From Actinomycetes bacterium (GTDB taxonomy: Bacteria > Actinomycetota > Acidimicrobiia > Acidimicrobiales > Acidimicrobilacustridaceae), in the NCBI GenBank assembly GCA_029782025.1, contig JAKOVR010000077.1, forward strand, positions 1 to 64,000: a stretch of DNA of 64,000 nt, read 5' to 3'. Of this stretch, positions 49,861-59,275 are shown piece by piece. The notes beneath the pieces were generated by a model. The model did no database searches. It was not told the DNA's origin and saw only the letters and a program-made list of their open reading frames with translations. The position numbers were made by a program, and so were the translations under genes. Position 1 is the stretch's first letter. Each line of letters starts with the position of its first letter.

Positions 49861-51699
49861 TCAGAGAGCGGAATCGGGACTGAGCAGGCTGGCCCGCACC
49901 CGGGTGCCCTTGCCTGGTTGGGAGAAGAACTCGAGGGTGGCCCCGATGGACGAGGCCCGCTCGCGCATCCCGATGATGCCGTAGGAGTCGAGGCGGCCCG
50001 CCTTCCCCTCGGGGAACCCCTGGCCGTTGTCGGTGATGTCGAGCGCTGCGCTCTCGCCGTTGCAGCGCCAGATGACCCGCACCTCGGACGCCTTGGCGTG
50101 ACGCTCGACGTTGGTGATGGCCTCCTGGGCGATCCGCCACATCTCGCGTTCCTGCAGCAGGGGCAACCGTTGGCCGCGGTCGAGGAAGAGCTCGAAGGCG
50201 AGGTTGCTCCGCTCGCCCACCCGCTGGGTGAACGCCTCGAGCGTGGACGGCAGGTCCTGGCTGTCGGTCACGTCGGTGCGCAGGTCGTAGAGGGTGTCGC
50301 GCACCTCACGGATCACGCCGCGGACGTCGTCCCGCAGTCGTTCGAGGGAGTCGGACACCCGATCGCCCTTGCTGTCGGCCCCGACGATCCGGTCGAGCTC
50401 GAAGGCGAGGTAGGCCAACGACTGCCCGATCCGGTCGTGGAGATCCCGGGCGATCCGGGTGCGCTCCTCGTCGGCACCGACGGTGCGGAGGCGGCTGAAC
50501 CACCGGGCGTTGTCGATGGCGAGGGCGACCGGTTCGACGAACCCCTTGAGCAGCTCGGCGTCTCGAGCCGAGAACCGGTGGGGGCTCTGGTGCTCGATGG
50601 CGAGCACGCCGATGAGCGAGCCGCGGGCCGGCAGCGGCGCGTACATGCCGGACATCGCCTTGGGGACGAGCCCCGGCCCCCCGCTCCCGCTGGTGAGGTC
50701 CGGGGCGTTGACGACGGTCTGGGTGCTGATGGCCCGACGGAGTGGCGTGGGCAGCTCATCGGAGGGGATCTTGCTGGCCATTCGACTGCCCTCCTTGCGG
50801 AGGACCTGCCACGCGCCGTCGGTGTCATCGAAGGCGAGGATGGCGGCGTAGTCAAACTCGAAGAGGCCGCGCAGCCGCGTGACGGTCGTGTCGAGCACGT
50901 CGTCGAGGTCCAGCGAGGCGGGAAGGGTCTGGGTGACCCGGTGGAGCGAGAAGAGCAGGGCGTTGGCGTCGGCGAGGCGACCGAGCCGATCGAGGGCCAG
51001 CGAGTGCTGCCGGTCGGCCTCGCCCGAGATGCGCCTCGAGTAGCCGGCGATGAGACCCACCAGGAGCAGCACCAGAGCGCCGCTGGCCGACCGGGTGATG
51101 CGTTCCTCGGTGGTGTTCGTGGCGACGTAGGGGATGGTGACGGCGAGGGCGGACGCGATCCCCACCCGTAGCGCGAACCCGAAGCCGCGGGCGAACCCGG
51201 CGACGATCACCGCCGTCAAGAGGGAGAAGATGAACGGCGAGTCCCAACTGCCGCTGGCGATGACGAGGGCGACGTGGAGGCCGAGCTCGAAGAAGACGGC
51301 CGTGAGGCTGCGGAGATCGCCGAGGTACCGGAGGGGGCGCAAGGTGCGCACCGCGGTGTAGGCGATGATGACGCCGACCATCGCGACCCGGCCGGTGTCA
51401 CGGCCGAAGAAGCTCGGTGACGCCAACGCGATCGAGGCGATCGTGGTGCCCCACCGGATGGCGAGGATCGCAGGTCCGAAGGCGGCGACCCGGTCGAAGC
51501 GGTCGAACACCCCGTCGTCGGCCGCCGACCCGTCGGTCGTGTCGGCGAGCTGCATCACCCGGTCCCGGAAGCTGAGCCCTTCCTCCGGTCCACCGTCCGA
51601 ATGGTCCCCGTCGTGCGCCGCGGCCGTGCCCGGTGACCGCAGGGCACCGCTGTCGGGCGCGCCCTCGACCGGCGTCGCTTCGTCGGTCGGGTTCGCCAT
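49861..51699 (-). CDS. NarX-type sensor histidine kinase with GAF domain
   Basis: 612 aa. An acidic cytoplasmic start of about 80 residues leads to five or six membrane helices (about 75-220), a coiled linker, a GAF domain (about 255-400: SLDLDDVLDTTVTRLRGLFE), HisKA_3 with the phospho-His in ERTRIARDLHDRIGQSLAYL, and a HATPase domain (EAITNVERHAKA, ITDNGQGFP, GIIGMRERA). The ATG at 51699 is preferred over the GTG at 51705 because TAACCT ends 6 nt upstream. Likely input of the adjacent regulator. Confidence 0.92.
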   Translation of the reverse strand: MANPTDEATPVEGAPDSGALRSPGTAAAHDGDHSDGGPEEGLSFRDRVMQLADTTDGSAADDGVFDRFDRVAAFGPAILAIRWGTTIASIALASPSFFGRDTGRVAMVGVIIAYTAVRTLRPLRYLGDLRSLTAVFFELGLHVALVIASGSWDSPFIFSLLTAVIVAGFARGFGFALRVGIASALAVTIPYVATNTTEERITRSASGALVLLLVGLIAGYSRRISGEADRQHSLALDRLGRLADANALLFSLHRVTQTLPASLDLDDVLDTTVTRLRGLFEFDYAAILAFDDTDGAWQVLRKEGSRMASKIPSDELPTPLRRAISTQTVVNAPDLTSGSGGPGLVPKAMSGMYAPLPARGSLIGVLAIEHQSPHRFSARDAELLKGFVEPVALAIDNARWFSRLRTVGADEERTRIARDLHDRIGQSLAYLAFELDRIVGADSKGDRVSDSLERLRDDVRGVIREVRDTLYDLRTDVTDSQDLPSTLEAFTQRVGERSNLAFELFLDRGQRLPLLQEREMWRIAQEAITNVERHAKASEVRVIWRCNGESAALDITDNGQGFPEGKAGRLDSYGIIGMRERASSIGATLEFFSQPGKGTRVRASLLSPDSAL

Positions 51700-51705
51700 C
51701 GGCAC

Positions 51706-51711
51706 AGGTTA
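51706..51711 (-). promoter_or_regulatory. Leaderless -10 element of the GAF kinase gene
   Basis: TAACCT (51711-51706, minus strand) ends 6 nt before the ATG at 51699. Confidence 0.4.
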
Positions 51712-51752
51712 CGTCGTCGTGCACACCGGGAAGGGGGCTCTGGGGCTGGTGC

Positions 51753-51758
51753 TACCGT
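51753..51758 (+). promoter_or_regulatory. Leaderless -10 element of coaE
   Basis: TACCGT ends 6 nt before the ATG at 51765. Confidence 0.4.
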
Positions 51759-51764
51759 TCGACG

Positions 51765-52388
51765 ATGTACCTCGTCGGCCTCACCGGTGGGATCGGTTCG
51801 GGCAAGTCCACGGTGTCGGCCGCGCTGGCCGAGCGCGGAGCGACCCTCATCGACGCCGACGCCATCACCCGCGAGCTGCAGGCGCCGGGACAACCGGTGC
51901 TGGCGGCGATGGTCGAGCGGTTCGGGCCGGGCATCCTGCAATCGGACGGCACGCTCGATCGGGCCGCGGTGGCGGGCATCGTCTTCACGGACCCGGACGC
52001 GCTCGCCGACCTCAATGCCATCGTGCACCCGGCCGTCGGGGCCGAGATCGCGGCGCGCCTGCAGACGGCCGCCGAGGACCCCGACGGGATCGTGATCCTC
52101 GACGTCCCGCTGCTGGTCGAATCCGGACGGGACGACATGGCGGTGTTGGTGGTCGTCGACACCGACCCCGACGTCGCGGTCCACCGGCTCGTGGCCTTCC
52201 GGGGGTTCACGGAGAGCGATGCCCGCAGCCGGATCGCCCGTCAGGCCAGTCGGGAGGAACGGCTGGCGAAGGCCGACTACGTCATCCACAACGACGGCTC
52301 GATCGAGGAGCTGGCCCCGCAGATCGACGCGCTGTGGGACTGGATCGAGCAGGGCCGCCGCGCCGCACGAGCCGGCCGGGGGGCCTGA
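51765..52388 (+). CDS. coaE: Dephospho-CoA kinase
   Basis: 207 aa P-loop kinase for the last step of CoA synthesis. Walker A is LTGGIGSGKSTVS (residues 6-18), DADAITRELQAPG binds substrate, VLDVPLLVESG and RIARQASREERLAKADYVI are the lid and C-terminal motifs. Mycobacterial CoaE has an extra UPF0157 domain; it is absent here. In mycobacteria it sits next to rpsA; here the Tad locus and a two-component pair intervene. Confidence 0.95.
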   Translation: MYLVGLTGGIGSGKSTVSAALAERGATLIDADAITRELQAPGQPVLAAMVERFGPGILQSDGTLDRAAVAGIVFTDPDALADLNAIVHPAVGAEIAARLQTAAEDPDGIVILDVPLLVESGRDDMAVLVVVDTDPDVAVHRLVAFRGFTESDARSRIARQASREERLAKADYVIHNDGSIEELAPQIDALWDWIEQGRRAARAGRGA

Positions 52389-52394
52389 CGGCCC

Positions 52395-53777
52395 TCAGCA
52401 GAGGCCGAGACGGCGGCCGAGGTCGCTGCAGAGGCGGTTGTCCGGGTCGACCGACGCCTTCACCGCCCGCCACTCGTCGAGCTTCGGGTACATCGCGCGC
52501 AACATCGACCCCTTCATGCGGGAGTCCTTGGCGAGGTACAGGCGGCCGCCGACGGCGAGGACGAGGTCGTCGACCTCGTCGAGGAGGCGGGCGACGTCCG
52601 GGTTGCCGACGGCGACATCGACCGACAGCGTCCATCCCTCCATCGGGAACGAGAGCGGGCCGGGGTTGCCGGGCCCGAACCGCTTCAGGACGTTCACGAA
52701 GGAGGTGGTGCGGCTGGTGCTCAGGAGCTCCACGATCCGGCGGAGCTCGTCGACGGCGTCGAGCGGCAGGGCGCACTGCCACTGGAGGAAGCCCCGGGGC
52801 CCGTAGCCGTTGTTCCAGGTGCCGATCATGTCCAGCGGGTGGAAGAACTGCGGGATGGTCTGGATCTCGCCGCGACGGACCTTCGGGGCCTTGCGGTACC
52901 ACACCTCGTCGATCAGGCGGATCGTGAGCGGGTTGAGCACTCCGGAGGGGACCAGCGCCGGCGCGCTGACCAGCACGTCGGCCCGGTAGGCGAACGGGTT
53001 GGCCCGATCGCCGACGGGGAGGTCGTCGGGGGCGGCGAACCAGCCGCGCTGGAGGACGGACCGGCCGAGATGGCGTCCGGTCGCCATCATGTCGATCCAG
53101 GCGACGGAGTAGTCGTAGGCGTCGTCGCCCTCGGTCATCAGGGCGAGGACGCCGTCGAGGTCGTCGGAGCGATCGGTGTCGACGACCAGGCGCGACGAGC
53201 CGATGGTCGGACAGCGGAACGTCGCATCGATGACGGCGCCGGTGAGGCCCATGCCGCCGGCGGTGGCCCAGAAGAGGGCCGGATCGGACTCCGGGGTGAC
53301 GGAGCGGATCGAGCCGTCGGGGAGGGCGAGCCGGAACGACAGGACGTGGTCGCACCAGGACCCGGCCTTGTGGTGGTTCTTGCCGTGGATGTCGGACGCG
53401 ATCGCTCCGCCGACGGTGACGTACCGGGTGCCGGGCGTGACCGGGACGAAGAAGCCCCACGGGACGAGCCCGCGCAGGAGCTCGTCGATGCTGGCGCCGG
53501 CCGAGGCCGTGACGACGCCGGTGGCCGGGTCGAGGGAGAACTCGCCCGCCCCGGTGGTGTCGACCACGACGCCGCCGGCGTTCTGGGCCGCGTCGCCGTA
53601 GCACCGGCCGAGGCCCCGGGCCACCGCCCCCCGATCGGAGGGCGCGGCGACGCCGGCGGCGATCTCGGTGGGGGAGTGGGCGTGCACCACCCTCGCCGTG
53701 GTGGGGGCGGTGTTACCCCAGCCCGTCAGGCGCTCGACGGGGTAGTCGGGCCGGCGGTCAGCCGAGGTAGAGGCCAT
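52395..53777 (-). CDS. dprE1: Decaprenylphosphoryl-beta-D-ribose 2-oxidase (DprE1-like)
   Basis: 460 aa, matching the length of mycobacterial DprE1 (461). FAD-binding motifs (GRCYGDAAQNAGG with Tyr60, TVGGAIASDIHGKNHH with His131) and the catalytic Lys417 in YLAKDSRMKG align closely. The Mycobacterium tuberculosis Cys387, target of benzothiazinones, corresponds to Ser385 here (GWTLSVDV). With DprE2 it epimerises DPR to DPA, the arabinose donor. It overlaps ubiA by 20 bp. Direction and spacing place it last in the dprE2-ubiA-dprE1 operon. Confidence 0.93.
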   Translation of the reverse strand: MASTSADRRPDYPVERLTGWGNTAPTTARVVHAHSPTEIAAGVAAPSDRGAVARGLGRCYGDAAQNAGGVVVDTTGAGEFSLDPATGVVTASAGASIDELLRGLVPWGFFVPVTPGTRYVTVGGAIASDIHGKNHHKAGSWCDHVLSFRLALPDGSIRSVTPESDPALFWATAGGMGLTGAVIDATFRCPTIGSSRLVVDTDRSDDLDGVLALMTEGDDAYDYSVAWIDMMATGRHLGRSVLQRGWFAAPDDLPVGDRANPFAYRADVLVSAPALVPSGVLNPLTIRLIDEVWYRKAPKVRRGEIQTIPQFFHPLDMIGTWNNGYGPRGFLQWQCALPLDAVDELRRIVELLSTSRTTSFVNVLKRFGPGNPGPLSFPMEGWTLSVDVAVGNPDVARLLDEVDDLVLAVGGRLYLAKDSRMKGSMLRAMYPKLDEWRAVKASVDPDNRLCSDLGRRLGLC

Positions 53778-54660
53778 AGCCGTAGATGATGGCCCACGCG
53801 AGGCCGGCGAGGAGGAACGGGCGGTCCCGGAGGATGAGGCGCTCGGGCTCGGCTCCCTTCCCCTGCGAGATCAGCAGCGCGTACCGGAGCACCGCGACCA
53901 CGAACGGCACGATCGACAGCTCGAAGTACACGGTGGACGCGCCATCGGGTCGGGCCAGCGCCGACTCGAAGGCCCACAGGCAGTAGGCGATGGTCAGGAG
54001 GCCCGACGACATGCCCATGAGGTAGTTGAGGAACTCGGGGGTGTAGGCGGCCAACGACGGGCGGATGCGGACGGCGTCAGCCCCGAGCTCGACCGCTTCC
54101 CCCTTCCGCTTCCCCACGACCATGAACAGCGCGCCGGCCGACGTGACGATGTAGAACCACTTCGAGATCGGCACCCCCGTCGCCGCACCGCCGGCGATGG
54201 CCCGCAGCACGAACCCGGCGGCCACGAACACGATGTCGAGCACCGGCTCCTGCTTGAACCAGACGGTGTAGGCACAGGTGAAGGCCAGATACGTGGCGAT
54301 CGTGAACACCAGCGCGTGGCTGGACCCGTCGGTGCCGCCGGCCAGGAAGGCGACGCCCAATGCGGCGACGAGCGCGGCGACACCGGCGACGACGGCGACG
54401 CCCACCGGCACGACGCCGGCCGCGATCGGCCGGTTGCGCTTGGTCGGATGGGCCCGGTCGGCCTCGACGTCGCGGGCGTCGTTCAGGAGGTACGTGCCGC
54501 CGGCGGCGAGCGAGAAGGCCAGGAATGCGATGGCGGCGTCGGTCATCACCTCGGTGGAACGCAGCTTCCCGGCGGCCACGGGCGCGGCGAAGACGAGGAC
54601 GTTCTTCGTCCACTGGTGGGGGCGCATGGCCCGGACGAGGCCGATGGGGAGCGACGTCAT
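53758..54660 (-). CDS. ubiA: Decaprenyl-phosphate phosphoribosyltransferase (UbiA family)
   Basis: 300 aa with eight to nine membrane helices. The first Asp-rich motif NDARDVEADRAHPTKRNRP and the motif I region RPHQWTKNVLVFAAP match DPPR synthase (mycobacterial Rv3806c) rather than quinone prenyltransferases. It attaches 5-phosphoribose from PRPP to polyprenyl phosphate, the first step toward DPA. The 3' end overlaps dprE1, and dprE2 ends 13 bp before it. Confidence 0.92.
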   Translation of the reverse strand: MTSLPIGLVRAMRPHQWTKNVLVFAAPVAAGKLRSTEVMTDAAIAFLAFSLAAGGTYLLNDARDVEADRAHPTKRNRPIAAGVVPVGVAVVAGVAALVAALGVAFLAGGTDGSSHALVFTIATYLAFTCAYTVWFKQEPVLDIVFVAAGFVLRAIAGGAATGVPISKWFYIVTSAGALFMVVGKRKGEAVELGADAVRIRPSLAAYTPEFLNYLMGMSSGLLTIAYCLWAFESALARPDGASTVYFELSIVPFVVAVLRYALLISQGKGAEPERLILRDRPFLLAGLAWAIIYGYGLYLG

Positions 54661-54673
54661 GGCAGGGGACTGG

Positions 54674-55435
54674 TCAGCGGGCCGAGACGATGCGCCAGAC
54701 GGGGCGGGGGAGGTGGCGCATCACGGCGAACACCCACCGGAGGATGCCGGGCGCCCAGACGGTGGTGGCGCCGCGCCGCAGCCCGCGCACGACCGCATCG
54801 GCGACTGCGTCGGGCGTGGTGGCGAACGGTTGGGCGTCCATGCCCTCGGTCATGCGGGTGTGGACGAAACCTGGTCGGACGACCATCACGTCGATGCCGA
54901 GCGGGGCGAGGGCGTCGCCGAGGCCCTGGGCGAAGGCGTCGAGCCCGGCCTTGGTGGCCCCGTAGACGTAGTTGGACTTCCGGGCCCGCTCGGCGGCCAC
55001 ACTGGAGAGCACCACGAGGGTGCCGTGCCCCTGCCGGCGGAACTGCTGCGCGACGGCGAGGCTGGCGCTGACGGCGCCGCCGAGGTTGGTGTGGACGACC
55101 CGGGAGGCCGAGGCCGGGTCGGCGTCGAAGCCGTCCTGGGTCCCGAGCACGCCGAAGGCGAGCAGGACGAGGTCGAGATCCCCGTGCTCGGCGAAGATCG
55201 CGGCGATCTGCGCCGCGTGGTGTTCGGCGTCGTCGGCGTCGAAGGGCGTGGTCGCCACCTCCACGCCCTCCCGGGACAGGCCGGCCGCGGCCTTCTCCAG
55301 GCCGCCGGGGTCGCGGCCGGCCAGGACGACCCTGGCGCAGCGGTCGTCGACCAACCGGCGGACGATGGCGAGGGCGATGTCCGAGGTCCCGCCCAACACC
55401 AGCGCAGACTGGACCGATCCGAGGGCGTCCTTCAT
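54674..55435 (-). CDS. dprE2: Decaprenylphosphoryl-2-keto-beta-D-erythro-pentose reductase (DprE2-like)
   Basis: 253 aa short-chain dehydrogenase. LVLGGTSDIALAIVRRLV is the variant NAD motif of DprE2, LLAFGVLG replaces NNAG, and the Tyr/Lys pair is in NYVYGATKAG. It reduces the keto intermediate from DprE1 to DPA. A CAGGAAG ribosome site precedes the ATG at 55435. It is first in the operon, with the TAACGT element at 55501-55496 upstream. Confidence 0.92.
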   Translation of the reverse strand: MKDALGSVQSALVLGGTSDIALAIVRRLVDDRCARVVLAGRDPGGLEKAAAGLSREGVEVATTPFDADDAEHHAAQIAAIFAEHGDLDLVLLAFGVLGTQDGFDADPASASRVVHTNLGGAVSASLAVAQQFRRQGHGTLVVLSSVAAERARKSNYVYGATKAGLDAFAQGLGDALAPLGIDVMVVRPGFVHTRMTEGMDAQPFATTPDAVADAVVRGLRRGATTVWAPGILRWVFAVMRHLPRPVWRIVSAR

Positions 55436-55495
55436 GCCGACTTCCTGTGCAAGGTTCTCCGAGGGGCGACGCCGGGTGGCGTCCGTCGCCCCGGC

Positions 55496-55501
55496 ACGTT
55501 A
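55496..55501 (-). promoter_or_regulatory. Promoter of the dprE2-ubiA-dprE1 operon
   Basis: TAACGT on the minus strand gives a leader of about 54 nt before dprE2. Confidence 0.35.
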
Positions 55502-55556
55502 GCCCCGACCCTCCCGGCGGCTTCGCATCGCCGCGTTCGCTGTCGGCGCCCCTGGG

Positions 55557-55562
55557 TAGCCT
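55557..55562 (+). promoter_or_regulatory. Leaderless -10 element of uvrB
   Basis: TAGCCT ends 6 nt before the ATG at 55569. No LexA/SOS-type box was recognised next to it. Confidence 0.4.
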
Positions 55563-55568
55563 GTCGCC

Positions 55569-57590
55569 ATGCCCCCGTTCCGCGTCGTGTCCGAGTTCGC
55601 GCCGGCTGGCGACCAGCCGGAGGCGATCGCCGGCCTGGCCGACGGTCTCGCCGCGGGGGAACGGTTCCAGACGCTGCTCGGGATCACCGGGTCGGGCAAG
55701 AGCGCCACGATCGCCTGGACGATCGAGCAGGTGCAGCGGCCGACCCTCGTCATCGCTCCGAACAAGTCGCTGGCGGCGCAGCTCACCAACGAGTTCCGTG
55801 AGTTCTTCCCCGAGAACCGGGTGGAGTACTTCGTGTCCTACTACGACTACTACCAGCCGGAGGCCTACATCGCCTCGAGCGACACGTACATCGAGAAGGA
55901 CAGCTCCATCAACGACGAGATCGACCGGTTGCGCCACTCCGCCAGCGCGGCGCTGCTGACCCGGCGCGACACGATCGTGGTGGCGTCGGTGTCGTGCATC
56001 TACGGGTTGGGGGATCCGAGCGAGTACCGCAGCCAGCTGCTGCATCTGGCCGTCGGTGAGGAGGTGGAGCAGCGCGCGGTGCTCCGCAAGCTGGTCGACC
56101 TCCAGTACGACCGCAACGACATGAACCTCGTCCGAGGGAAGTTCCGGGTCCGGGGCGACACCATCGAGGTGCATCCGGCCTACGACGAGACGGCACTGCG
56201 GATCGAGCTCTTCGGCGACGAGATCGAGCAGATCGCCGTGGTCGATCCGCTCACCGGCGAGCGGGTCACGACCCTGGAGGAGGCCGTGATCTTCCCGGCC
56301 ACCCACTACGTGACCGGCGACGAACGGCTGCGCCACGCCGTGGTGGGGATCGAGGCCGAGCTCCAGGAGCGCCTGGCCCGCTTCGAGGCGGAGGGCAAGC
56401 TGCTCGAGGCGCAGCGCCTGCGCATGCGCACCCAGTACGACCTCGAGATGATGCAGGAGGTGGGCTACTGCAACGGGATCGAGAACTACGCCCGCCACCT
56501 CGACGGGCGGGCGGCCGGCGAGCCGCCCTACACGCTGCTCGACTACTTCCCGTCCGACTTCCTCGTCGTGATCGACGAGTCGCACGTCACCGTCCCGCAG
56601 CTCCACGGTCAGTACGAAGGCGACCGCACCCGCAAGGCCACGCTGATCGACCACGGGTTCCGGCTGCCCTCGGCGGCCGACAACCGCCCGTTGCGGTTCG
56701 AGGAGTTCCTGGGCAAGGTCGGGCAGGTGGTGTTCATGTCGGCCACCCCCGGGCCGTTCGAGCGGGAGCACGCCTCCCGCATCGTCGAGCAGGTCGTGCG
56801 TCCCACGGGCCTGGTCGACCCGGAGGTGGTCGTCCGGCCCACGAAGGGCCAGATCGACGATCTGCAGGAGGAGGTGCGCAAGCGCATCGCCAACGACCAG
56901 CGGGTCCTCATCACGACCCTCACGAAGAAGATGGCCGAGGACCTCACCGACTACCTCCTCGAGCAGGGGCTCCGCGTCCGTTACCTCCATAGCAACATCG
57001 ACACGATCGAGCGGATCGAGATCCTCCGCGACCTCCGACTCGGCGAGTTCGACGTGCTCGTCGGCATCAACCTGCTCCGCGAGGGTCTGGACCTCCCCGA
57101 GGTGTCGTTGGTGGCCATCCTCGACGCCGACAAGGAAGGGTTCCTCCGCTCGGAGACCTCGCTCGTGCAGACCATCGGCCGGGCCGCCCGCAACGTCGAG
57201 GGTCAGGTGATCATGTACGCCGACACCGTGACCGACTCAATGCGGCGGGCCATCTCCGAGACGAACCGGAGGCGGGGCCTGCAGCGGGCCTACAACGAGG
57301 CCCACGGCATCGACCCCCAGCCGCTGCGGAAGGCCGTCACCGACATCCTTGCCGCCATCCGGGGGTCCTCGGCCGGCGCGCCGGTGCCCGGCGGGGGCGA
57401 ACGCAGCCGTCGGCGCGATCCCGGGCGGACCAAGGAGCTGAGCGCCCTGCCGCACGACGAGCTCGGTCGGCTGATCCAGACGCTCGAGGAGGAGATGCAC
57501 GAGGCGGCGGCCGACCTCCGGTTCGAGTACGCGGCCAAGCTGCGCGACGAGATCAAGGACCTGCGCCGGGAGCTGAAGCAGGTTGGCTGA
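55569..57590 (+). CDS. uvrB: Excinuclease ABC subunit B
   Basis: 673 aa helicase-like damage verifier. Walker A is [15 protein letters not shown] (Ser rather than Thr after GK), the beta-hairpin has [13 protein letters not shown] and [14 protein letters not shown], the DEAD-like motif is VVIDESHVT, and motif VI is [12 protein letters not shown]. The C-terminal UVR motif ([20 protein letters not shown]) binds UvrC. The stop lies within the start of the next membrane-protein gene (TTG at 57583). Confidence 0.96.
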   Translation: MPPFRVVSEFAPAGDQPEAIAGLADGLAAGERFQTLLGITGSGKSATIAWTIEQVQRPTLVIAPNKSLAAQLTNEFREFFPENRVEYFVSYYDYYQPEAYIASSDTYIEKDSSINDEIDRLRHSASAALLTRRDTIVVASVSCIYGLGDPSEYRSQLLHLAVGEEVEQRAVLRKLVDLQYDRNDMNLVRGKFRVRGDTIEVHPAYDETALRIELFGDEIEQIAVVDPLTGERVTTLEEAVIFPATHYVTGDERLRHAVVGIEAELQERLARFEAEGKLLEAQRLRMRTQYDLEMMQEVGYCNGIENYARHLDGRAAGEPPYTLLDYFPSDFLVVIDESHVTVPQLHGQYEGDRTRKATLIDHGFRLPSAADNRPLRFEEFLGKVGQVVFMSATPGPFEREHASRIVEQVVRPTGLVDPEVVVRPTKGQIDDLQEEVRKRIANDQRVLITTLTKKMAEDLTDYLLEQGLRVRYLHSNIDTIERIEILRDLRLGEFDVLVGINLLREGLDLPEVSLVAILDADKEGFLRSETSLVQTIGRAARNVEGQVIMYADTVTDSMRRAISETNRRRGLQRAYNEAHGIDPQPLRKAVTDILAAIRGSSAGAPVPGGGERSRRRDPGRTKELSALPHDELGRLIQTLEEEMHEAAADLRFEYAAKLRDEIKDLRRELKQVG

Positions 57591-59226
57591 TCCGACGCTG
57601 CCGTGGTGGCGGAACCCGAAGGTCCAGCCGGTCGTCCTCCTCGGCGTCCTGTTCCTGCTCTCGATGGCCCTCGACGTCCGCGGCACGCTCGGGACCGACT
57701 CCGGTGGCAAGATCGCGACCCTGGTCTCGATGGAGCGGTCCGGGACCCTTCGACCGGACGTGGGGTACTGGGCCGCGCCGTGGGATCCCGAGGCGCGGGT
57801 CCATGGGCTGATCTACACCACTCGGATCGGGGACCAGTTCGTCAACGTCACGACGCTCCCGATGGTGGTCGTGGGTTACCCGCTGTACCGACTCGGGGGC
57901 ACCCGGTTGGCGTTGCTGCTCCCGATGCTCGGATCGGTCCTGGTGGCGCTCGCGGCTCGACGCCTCGATCGCCGGATGGCCGGTTCCGACGGTGCCGCCG
58001 CCTTCTGGCTCGTCGGTCTGGCCTCGCCAACGCTCGTGTACGCCCTCGACTTCTGGGAACACAGCCTCGGGTTGGCGTGCATGGCCTGGGGCGTCGTGTT
58101 CCTGATGGAGGTGCACGGGGGGCGCACGGCGCTGCTGGGCGGTGCGGTCGGCGCCCTCTTCGGTCTCGGTTTCAGCATGCGCACCGAGTCACTCGTCTAC
58201 TTCGCCGTGGCGGGTGGAGTCGTCGGCGTGGCACTGCTCATGGCCCGAGCCTTCGCTCGAGCGGTCGTGCTCGCGGTCACCGCCGCCGCCGGATTCGGCG
58301 CGCTCGTGGTCGCCAACCTCGCCCTAGAGCAAGCACTGCTCGGCACGTCGTTCCGATCCTCGCGGGCCGCCGTCGCGGCCTCGGCCGTAGGGGCGGATCT
58401 CCAGACTCGGATCCGCGAGGGCTACCTCACCGCCTTCTCGCCCTTCCAGAGCGATGAGCCCTTGTACGTCGCCTTGTCCCTCGCTCTCGTCGCCGCCCTC
58501 GCAGGTGTCGCACTGGCCGGCCGTCAGAGGGCTCGACGAACGGTGGTGCTGCTCTGTGCCGCGTGCGCCGCGGTCGTGTACCTGATGCGCTTCTCGTTCG
58601 GCCTCGGGTTCATCCCTGGACTCGTGCCCACGTGGCCGCTCGCCGCCGCCGGCGTCGTCCTCGGAGTCCGTGATCGGGCGGCCCGGATCCTCATCGCCAT
58701 CGGGTTGCTCACCCTGCCGGTGGCCTTCGCCTTCCAGTATCCGGGAGGTGCGCTCCCGCAGTGGGGCGGGCGGTATGTCCTGACCTCCGGCCTGGTCCTC
58801 ACCTCGGTCGGATTTGCGCACAGGGCGAAGCTGTCCGCGGTCGGACTCCGGCTCGTGGTCTGCTTCGCCGCGGCGACCTCGATCTTCGGGTGGGGGTGGC
58901 TCGTCGTGCGGACGCACGCGTACGCCGATCTGGCCGATCGTCTGGAATCCCGACCCGAGGACGTCCTGATCGCCGACAACGGGTTCCTCGCCCGGGAGTT
59001 CGGCGCTACCTATGGGCGGAAGCGGTGGCTGGCGCCGTCGACCGCAGCCGAACGACCTCGCACGTTGGAGGTCGCGACGGCGAGCGGAGCGAAGACGATC
59101 GGCATCGTGCAAGGGCAGCCTTCCCCGACGCGGGAGGTTCCGGGCTTCGTGGTGACGGGCGTGGTCCGAGAAGCGTTGCTCCCAGGCGCCGACGTCTTCG
59201 TGGTGTCCTACCAACGCCTCCCCTAG
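57583..59226 (+). CDS. Polytopic membrane protein (GT-C-like, uncharacterised)
   Basis: 547 aa with eleven or so hydrophobic helices over residues 15-440 and a soluble extracytoplasmic C-terminal region of about 100 residues. The first loop ([20 protein letters not shown]) is polar and acidic, like catalytic loops of GT-C glycosyltransferases, but no family is certain. The TTG start overlaps uvrB by 8 bp; a later start is possible. Its place beside DPA synthesis and a glycosyltransferase suggests a role with lipid-linked sugars, by inference only. Codon usage is less GC-biased than in its neighbours. Confidence 0.68.
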   Translation: MADPTLPWWRNPKVQPVVLLGVLFLLSMALDVRGTLGTDSGGKIATLVSMERSGTLRPDVGYWAAPWDPEARVHGLIYTTRIGDQFVNVTTLPMVVVGYPLYRLGGTRLALLLPMLGSVLVALAARRLDRRMAGSDGAAAFWLVGLASPTLVYALDFWEHSLGLACMAWGVVFLMEVHGGRTALLGGAVGALFGLGFSMRTESLVYFAVAGGVVGVALLMARAFARAVVLAVTAAAGFGALVVANLALEQALLGTSFRSSRAAVAASAVGADLQTRIREGYLTAFSPFQSDEPLYVALSLALVAALAGVALAGRQRARRTVVLLCAACAAVVYLMRFSFGLGFIPGLVPTWPLAAAGVVLGVRDRAARILIAIGLLTLPVAFAFQYPGGALPQWGGRYVLTSGLVLTSVGFAHRAKLSAVGLRLVVCFAAATSIFGWGWLVVRTHAYADLADRLESRPEDVLIADNGFLAREFGATYGRKRWLAPSTAAERPRTLEVATASGAKTIGIVQGQPSPTREVPGFVVTGVVREALLPGADVFVVSYQRLP

Positions 59227-59262
59227 CCGGGGCGAACATGTGTTTCGGTTGGCGGCGGCCGG

Positions 59263-59268
59263 TAGGCT
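59263..59268 (+). promoter_or_regulatory. Leaderless -10 element of uvrA
   Basis: TAGGCT ends 7 nt before the ATG at 59276. Confidence 0.4.
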
Positions 59269-59275
59269 TCGGCCG

